DNA from: Hemerocallis citrina
Lineage: Eukaryota; Streptophyta; Magnoliopsida; Asparagales; Asphodelaceae
Length of the DNA: 64,000 nucleotides
Direction of reading: 5' to 3'
Assembly: GCA_017893485.1 (NCBI GenBank)
Contig: CM030366.1
Location: 77,133,227 to 77,197,226, forward strand
The position numbers were made by a program, and so were the translations under genes. Positions 57,604 to 64,000 of this stretch are shown here, piece by piece. The notes under the pieces are model-generated. The model worked only from the letters and a program-made list of their open reading frames with translations. It made no database searches and was not told where the DNA came from. Each line of letters begins with the position of its first letter. Positions within the stretch are counted from its first letter, which is position 1.

Positions 57604-57970
57604 CTTAGTTTCACAGTGAACCCATTTTTTGTTACAAAATCATGCCAAAGATGGCAATCTGCAGGTTACTTTAACAGTACCTGAGCTTATATGTTGCTCT
57701 ACTAATTCTTGAGCCCAACTAAATCTAAAACCCAATTGTTGTGCATATCCGGAGGATTTTGGCATACGTACCTATAGCATCCTCAGTTCACAGTGAACCC
57801 ATTTTGGTAAAAAAAAATGCCAAGATGACAATCAGATGCATGAGATAATCTTCATTAACAGTAAAAGAAGATGAGGATGGCAAGCATGCCAAAGATGGCA
57901 ATCAGGTTACTTTAAAAGTATCTTAAAATGAAAATTTCCATTATCTGAGCATATATGTTTCTTTAACAGT
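57604..57970 (-). repeat. inverted copy of the array unit
   Basis: More than one unit of the array is present in reverse orientation (ATATCCGGAGGATTTTGGCA; ACCCAATTGTTGTGCAT) between the first and second D repeats. Confidence 0.9.
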
Positions 57971-58329
57971 GACTGTGACCAATTGTTCTTAATTGGGCTG
58001 TGATTAGAAAGAGACGAGTTGGAGTGGAGATCTGGAAACCCATATAGAGACATCTTGTTCATAATAATTTATTATTATTGTTGTTCTTGTCGATCTTGCT
58101 GTTGTTGCTGATGTCTCTATGTGTCCGTGTGTTGAAGGGAAAGAAGGGATGAGAGCGAGATGAGGAAAATGCCGCTATGTTAGCCTGGTGTATCCTTATT
58201 CTCTACCATTCCTCTTTCTGGCTTCTATATTTGGTTTCCATCCACGATGACAATTCCATAAAACTACACTTGATATGAGCCCTATTCGTCATTTTCGATT
58301 TCCCTCCTCCGCTCTCTCTCGCTCTCTTC

Positions 58330-61300
58330 GGTATCATCTCTTGATTTTCCTTATTTTTCAAACTTAGCATGTTTTTTCAGATAGATGCATCTTGATTTCC
58401 TTAACATGAATGGTTTAGTTGGGATGAAGAATTAATAGAAAAATATATGCTTAGATACTGGAAATTTTCATGTTCTTTTACTGTTAATGAAGCTGATTTC
58501 ATGCATCTGATTGTCTTCTTGGCATGCTTTTTTGACCAAAATGGGTTCACTGTGAACTGAGGATGCTATAGCTACATATGCCAAAATCCTCCGGATATGC
58601 ACAACAATTGGGTTTTAGATTTAGTTGGGCTAAAGAATTGGCTCAGATAACGGAAATGTTCATTTTAAGATATTGTTAAAGTAACCTGCAGATTGCCATC
58701 TTTGGCATGATTTTTTAACCAAAAAATGGGTTCACTTCCAAACTAAGTATGCTGCTAGCATAGGCCTCATCTTCTTTCACTGTTAATGAAGCTGATTTCA
58801 TGCATCTGATTGTCTTCTTGGCATGTTTTTTTGATATTAAATGGGTTCACTGTGAACTGAGGATGGTATTGCTGTATGCCAAAATCCTCCGGATATGCAC
58901 AACAATTGGGTTTTAGATTTAGTTGGGCTAAAGAATTGATAGAGCAACATATAAGCTAAGATAATGGAAATTTTCATTTTAAGGTACTGTTAAAGTAACC
59001 TGCAGATTGCCATCTTTGGCATGATTTTTTAACCAAAAATGGGATCACTTCCAAACTGAGTATGCTGCTAGCATCCCCATCTTCTTTCACTGTTAATGAA
59101 GCTGATTTCATGCATCTGATTGTCTTCTTGGCATGTTTTTTTTATATAAAATGGATTCACTGTGAACTGAGGATGCTATAGCTACGTATGCCAAAATGGT
59201 CCGGATATGCACAACAACTGGGTTTTAGATTTAGTTGGGCTGAAGAATTAGTAGAGCAACATATATGCTCAGATAATGGAAATTTTCATTTCAAGAGGAT
59301 GCTAAAGTAACCTGCAGATTGCCCTCTTTGGCATGATTTTTTAACCAAAATTGGGTTCACTTCCAAACTAAGTATGCTGCTAGAATTTTCATCTTCTTTT
59401 ACTGTTAAAGAAGCTTATTCCATGCATCTGATTGTCATCTTGGCATGTTTTTTTAACCAAAATGGGTTCACTGTGAACTGATGATGCTATAGCTACGTAT
59501 GCCAAAATCCTCCGGATATGCTGAACAATTGGGTTTTAGATTTAGTTGGGCTCAAGAATTAGTAGAGCAACATATAAGCTAAGATAATGGAAATTTTCAT
59601 TTTAAGGTACTGTTAAAGTAACCTGCAGATTGCCATCTTTGGCATGATTTTTTAACCAAAAATGGGATCACTTCCAAACTGAGTATGCTGCTAGCATCCC
59701 CATCTTCTTTCACTGTTAATGAAGCTGATTTCATGCATCTGATTGTCTTCTTGGCATGTTTTTTTGATATAAAATGGGTTCACTGTGAACTGAGGATGCT
59801 ATAGCTACGTATGCCAAAATGGTTCGGATATGCACAACAACTGGGTTTTAGATTTAGTTGGGCTGAAGAATTAGTAGAGCAACATATATGCTCAGATAAT
59901 GGAAATTTTCATTTCAAGAGGATGCTAAAGTAACCTGCAGATTGCCCTCTTTGGCATGATTTTTTAACCAAAATTGGGTTCACTTCCAAACTAAGTATGC
60001 TGCTAGAATTTTCATCTTCTTTTACTGTTAAAGAAGATTATTCCATGCATCTGATTGTCATCTTGGCATGTTTTTTTAACCAAAATGGGTTCACTGTGAA
60101 CTGAGGATGCTATAGCTACGTATGCCAAAATCCTCCGGATATGCTGAACAATTGGGTTTTAGATTTAGTTGGGCTCAAGAATTAGTAGAGCAACATATAT
60201 GCTCAGATAATGGAAATTTTCATTTCAAGATACTGTTAAAGTAACCTGCAGATTGCCCTCTTTAGCATGATTTTTTAACCAAAACTTGGTTCACTTCCAA
60301 ACTAAGTATGCTGCTAGAATTTTCATCTTCTTTTACTGTTAAAGAAGCTTATTCCATGCATCTGATTGTCATCTTTGACATGATTTTTTAACCAAAAATG
60401 GGTTCACTTCCAAACTAAGTATGCTGCTAGAATTTTCATCTTCTTTTACTGTTAATGAAGCTTATTTCATGCATCTGATTGTCTTCTTGGCATAGTTTTT
60501 TGATATTAAATGGGTTCACTGTGAACTGAGGATGCTATAGCTGTATGCCAAAATCCTCCGGATATGCACAACAATTGGGTTTTAGATTTAGTTGGGCTAA
60601 AGAATTGATAGAGCAACATATATGCTCAGATAATGGAAATTTTCATTTTAAGGTACTGTTAAAGTAACCTGCAGATTGCCATCTTTGCATGATTTTTTAA
60701 CCAAAAAATGGGTTCACTTCCAAACTGAATATGCTGCTAGCATAGGCCTCATCTTCTTTCACTGTTAATGAAGCTGATTTCATGCATCTGATTGTCTTCT
60801 TGGCATGTTTTTTTGATATTAAATGGGTTTACTGTGAACTGAGGCTGCTATAGCTACGTATGCCAAAATCCTCCGGATATGCACAACAATTGGGTTTTAG
60901 ATTTAGTTGGGCTAAAGAATTGATAGAGCAACATATATGCTCAGATAATGGAAATTTTCATTTTAAGGTACTGTTAAAGTAACCTGCAGATTGCTTTCTT
61001 TGGCATGATTTTTTAACCAAAAATGGATTCACTTCCAAACTGAGTATGCTGCTAGCATAGGCCTCATCTTCTTTCACTGTTAATGAAGCTGATTTCATGC
61101 ATCTGATTGTCTTCTTGGCATGTTTTTTTTATATTAAATGGGTTCACTGTGAACTGAGGATGGTATAGCTATATGCCAAAAGAAACCGGATATGCACAAC
61201 AATTGGGTTTTAGATTTAGTTGGGCTAAAGAATTGGAAGAGCAACATATAAGCTCAGATAATGGAAATTTTCATTTTAAGGTACTGTTAAAGTAACCTGT

Positions 61301-61735
61301 TTGCTAAATAATTGGCATGATTTTTTAACCAAAAATGGGTTCACTACCAAACTGAGTATGCTGCTAGCATAGGCCTCATCTTCTTTCACTGTTAATGAAG
61401 CTGATTTCATGCATCTGATTGTCTTCTTGGCATGTATTTTTGATATTAAATGGGTTCACTGTGAACTGAGGATGCTATAGGTACGTATGCCAAAATCCTC
61501 CGGATATGCACAACAATTGGGTTTTAGATTTAGTTGGCCACAAGAATTAGTGGAGCAACATATAAGCTCAGATAATAGAAATTTTCATTTCAAGGTACTG
61601 TTAAAGTAACCTGTTTGCCATCTTTGGCATGATTTTTTAACCAAAAATGGGTTCACTTCCAAACTGAGTATGCTGCTAGCATCCCCATCTTCTTTTGCTG
61701 CTAATGAAGCTTATTTCATTAAGATCCAGGATGGC
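58330..61735 (+). repeat. array 2 of about 312 bp units
   Basis: The marker GGGTTTTAGATTTAG falls at 58610, 58908, 59220, 59531, 59843, 60154, 60577, 60892, 61205 and 61519. Spacing is 298-315 bp except one of 423 bp that holds an extra partial unit. It lies in the last intron of the TNPA-like gene. Neighbouring pairs of units (59220-59530 and 59843-60153) share variants, suggesting double-unit duplication. Confidence 0.93.
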
Positions 61736-62969
61736 AAATTTTGATTGGGCTGTGATTAGATTGTTCAGTGGCTATTGTCTATGTTCTTAGTTGGGCTGTG
61801 ATTAGAACGAGAGGGCTCGAGTGGAGATCTGGAAACCCATATAGAGACATCTTGTTCATAATAATTTATTATTATTGTTTTTCTTGTCGCTCTTGCTGTT
61901 GTTGCTGATGTCTCTTTGTGTTCGTGTGCTGAAGGGAAACAAGGGATGAGAGAGATGAGGAAAATGCCGCTATGTTAGCCTGGTGTATCCAAAGTCTCTA
62001 CCATTCTTCTTTCTGTTTCCATTTCTGGCTTCTATATTTGGTTTCCTTCCACGATGACAGTTCCCTAAAAATACACTTGATATGAGCCCTATCTTATTTT
62101 TCTTATTTTTCTTATATTTGGTTTCCGTCCACGATGACAGTTTCATGGATTGTCTGAACAATCCATGAAAGACATGCTTAGATACTGAATTTTCATTTGT
62201 TTTACTGTTTTAGGTAGTGGATATTCCCAATCAAAGGAGAATATAGAGTTTTCAAGTTAGATACTGAATTTTCATTTGTTTTGTTATTTTAGATATATTT
62301 AAAAAACAAAATTAAGTATCGGATTTTTAGCATTGCAATGTAATTATTTTACCTCTCTATATATCATCAACAATTCCATTTGCAATTGGCACTTTGATCT
62401 TATAATTTAAGATACAGTTAGATTTTTTTGCAAGTTCAAAAAATATGTATATTCTGTATTATGGTCTACTGTTGAATTAAACTATTGTTTTTTTTTCACA
62501 GAGCGGTCGCCCAGATGAAGAAAATTCTGATGATCAGAATTGAAGCTCCTCGAGGGGTATGAATCCGTGGTCCTCCTTGCTATTCTTGTGTCCTTGCTGT
62601 ATGATTGTTCTTATGTCCTCCTTGCTGTTATGTCAGACTATTTTTTTTTATGAGAGTTATGTCAGACTCTTAATTTGGGATATTTGTCAGACCTGAGATA
62701 TTTGGGATGTTCGTCGGTATATTAATTTGTTAATTATGACTGTTAATTTTGCGGTGAATTTGGTTGTGATTATGACACTGTTAATTAGTTTGTTGAGATA
62801 TTTGGGATATGACACGTGTTAACCTTTATTATTCTTGTGTTTGGTTGTGATTTGCGCATTAATATGCAACAAAATTGGTTGAATCAGTTGTGAATTAGTT
62901 TACAGATTTTGTAAAAGAAACTGTGAATTGAAATCGAACGGAAAACCGGAGAAAGGAATACAAACGGGC

Positions 62970-63540
62970 ATAGCTAGACCCGCGTTTTATAAAACGCCGG
63001 TCTATCTATTGAATTAGTTGCAGTGTGCGATATACCAGCGTTCACACAAATGCCGGTGTATGCCGCTAGACGCCGGTGTATGCCGTCAGCTGTAACGGTA
63101 AAAAGAAACACCGGCGTTTTATAAAACGCCGGTGTAGTTGGGTTCAACGGCATTTTTGATCACACCGGTGCTTGTAAATAGGGAAAACCGTACACTCATA
63201 AACGCACATACACCGGCGGTCACAGACCGCCGGTATACGTTCACTCTACACCGGCGTTTCTATAAACGCCGGTGAATTGATGAACACCGGCGGTTTATAC
63301 CCGCCGGTGAATGTATATTGGGGGTAAAAGAATGGCACTCAGAGGCCCCCATACACCGGCATTTTCTGGCCGCCGGTGTAGGTATCATATTTACCGGCAT
63401 CCACTAAAACCACCGGTGTAGACCTCTTCCTTTCCGCGACGCTCGCTTCGGCGGCATTTGGACCGGCGCTATTATAAACGCCGGTGAAAGTTTCACCGGC
63501 GTAAAAAAATGCCGGTAAAGACATAAAAAATGCCGGGAAA
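62970..63540. repeat. CACTA right subterminal repeats
   Basis: About 570 bp with a dozen or more CACCGGCG...CGCCGGTG inverted motifs, several as near-perfect palindromes of about 26 bp (e.g. about 63110-63136 and 63250-63273). The right block is nearly three times as long as the left one. Confidence 0.9.
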
Positions 63541-63562
63541 TCGAGTTTCTTTTGTAGTGCCG

Positions 63563-63757
63563 CTTTAGCTACTTGCGAACGAGCGAGTACAAAGTAGCAC
63601 ACCATTGGAAATTGCTCCTACAACTGTTGAAACTCTCTTAACGACAAGTTCGGTGTCAAACACTTGGTTTGATAACGCTTTAGCTACTTGTGAACGAGCG
63701 AGTATAAAGTAGCTCACCATTCAAAATTGCTCCTACAACTGTTGAAACTCTCTTGCG
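63563..63757 (+). repeat. Tat B 3' UTR repeats, right of CACTA
   Basis: The interrupted 115 bp unit continues: 32 bp left of the insertion plus 83 bp to the next unit start at 63646 gives exactly 115 bp. A last unit then runs to about 63757. Confidence 0.9.
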
Positions 63758-64000
63758 AACATTAGCAAAACACAAATTCTCAAAAGAAGCTCGTTACCAG
63801 ATTGAAAGATGCGATATATTATTCCATCAAAATTTGAGATACAAGTCTAATTCTAGACCAAAAACTCATACAAGACAGGCTACAAGATTACATTTCACTC
63901 TAACTCCTACTAGGGAGTGGGACGCTCCTATTAAGCGATACTCAGGAATGGCGAGCGCCGTGTTGCTCTCGCCTCGCTTCCACAGAAGTCTCTAAGCCAG
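63758..64000. other. unassigned end of window
   Basis: Presumably more Tat B 3' region. An 80-codon open frame has no recognisable motif. Confidence 0.4.

Larger units (their letters stand above)
55613..62543 (+). pseudogene. TNPA-like protein gene (Ptta/En/Spm family)
   Basis: Inferred coding exons are 55613-55963, 56050-56253, 56346-56438, about 56513-56619, 56697-56996 and 62502-62543 (TGA). Acceptors TTGCAG, TACAG, ATAG, TTACAG and TTTTCACAG and donors starting GT are visible. Motifs are HRGQTKMTNIWRL, GQPVGDNASKFSSFIGVI, KKWRDYKSDLK, EPSDWQFLVHYW, TAGTQSF, THKSKNG, VRGKERHGCVRGMGLGPTPS and a C-terminal coiled-coil-like LKAQVALLQEQMANL. These fit the plant transposase (Ptta/En/Spm) family, the DNA-binding TNPA-like partner of TNPD. 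Exon phases agree except a 1 nt mismatch at exon 3/4, so it may be broken. The last intron is 5.5 kb. Confidence 0.8.
53010..63559 (+). mobile_element. CACTA (En/Spm) transposon
   Basis: A 10,550 bp element begins CACTACAAAAGATACTCGA and ends TCGAGTTTCTTTTGTAGTG. Its termini are inverted repeats with CACTA ends, flanked by the 3 bp duplication CCG (53007-53009, 63560-63562). Both ends carry many CACCGGCG...CGCCGGTG subterminal inverted repeats. It contains a TNPA-like gene in six coding exons and two large arrays of a roughly 310 bp repeat. No TNPD-type transposase was recognised, so it is probably non-autonomous. Confidence 0.95.

Overview
The window is plant nuclear DNA from a flowering plant with a repeat-rich genome. 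The evidence is the content: Ty3/gypsy chromovirus and Tat elements, Ty1/copia elements, a CACTA (En/Spm) transposon with a plant-type TNPA gene, and fragments of plant gene families (ERD6-like sugar transporter, bHLH factor, receptor-like kinase). I cannot name the species. I see no intact host gene, tRNA, rRNA or CRISPR array. Almost everything recognised is mobile DNA, most of it broken and nested.

Left part (1-9557): the 3' part of a long Tekay/Del-like LTR (1-2698), then a chromovirus integrase split by a reverse-oriented 3.5 kb solo LTR (2833-6356, target duplication CAAAG). The integrase C-terminus and a frameshifted chromodomain follow. Next, 7.6-9.4 kb holds a run of same-strand exon fragments from three unrelated plant gene families, which looks like captured gene DNA.

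Middle (9558-20227): a 6.3 kb Ty1/copia element on the minus strand (perfect AAGGT duplication) with gag, protease, integrase, reverse transcriptase and RNase H remnants. A 221 bp hAT-type MITE with a perfect 8 bp duplication follows, then AT-rich DNA in which I recognise no gene.

Right part (20228-64000): a nest up to four levels deep. Tat-lineage gypsy element A (from 20228) is interrupted by a solo LTR (20830-24690), by a minus-strand copia element (26150-35970) that itself contains a solo LTR (29253-32643), and by a Tekay-like LTR (39751-41782). That last LTR is in turn interrupted by a second Tat element B, which starts at 41783 and runs past the window end. Tat B is interrupted by a 1.5 kb solo LTR (42649-44164), by another solo LTR inside its integrase (48691-51381), and by a 10.55 kb CACTA transposon inside its 3' tandem repeats (53010-63559). 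Most junctions are fixed by target duplications or by the interrupted frame or repeat register resuming.

The CACTA element has a six-exon TNPA-like gene whose introns carry large arrays of a roughly 310 bp repeat, but no TNPD-type transposase is visible. The most unusual pattern is a paired motif: two copies of the 10 bp palindrome CAGTCGACTG (or close variants) separated by about 10 bp of unrelated sequence. I counted 16 such pairs in four LTRs from at least two families, and 11 of them have exactly 20 bp between motif starts.
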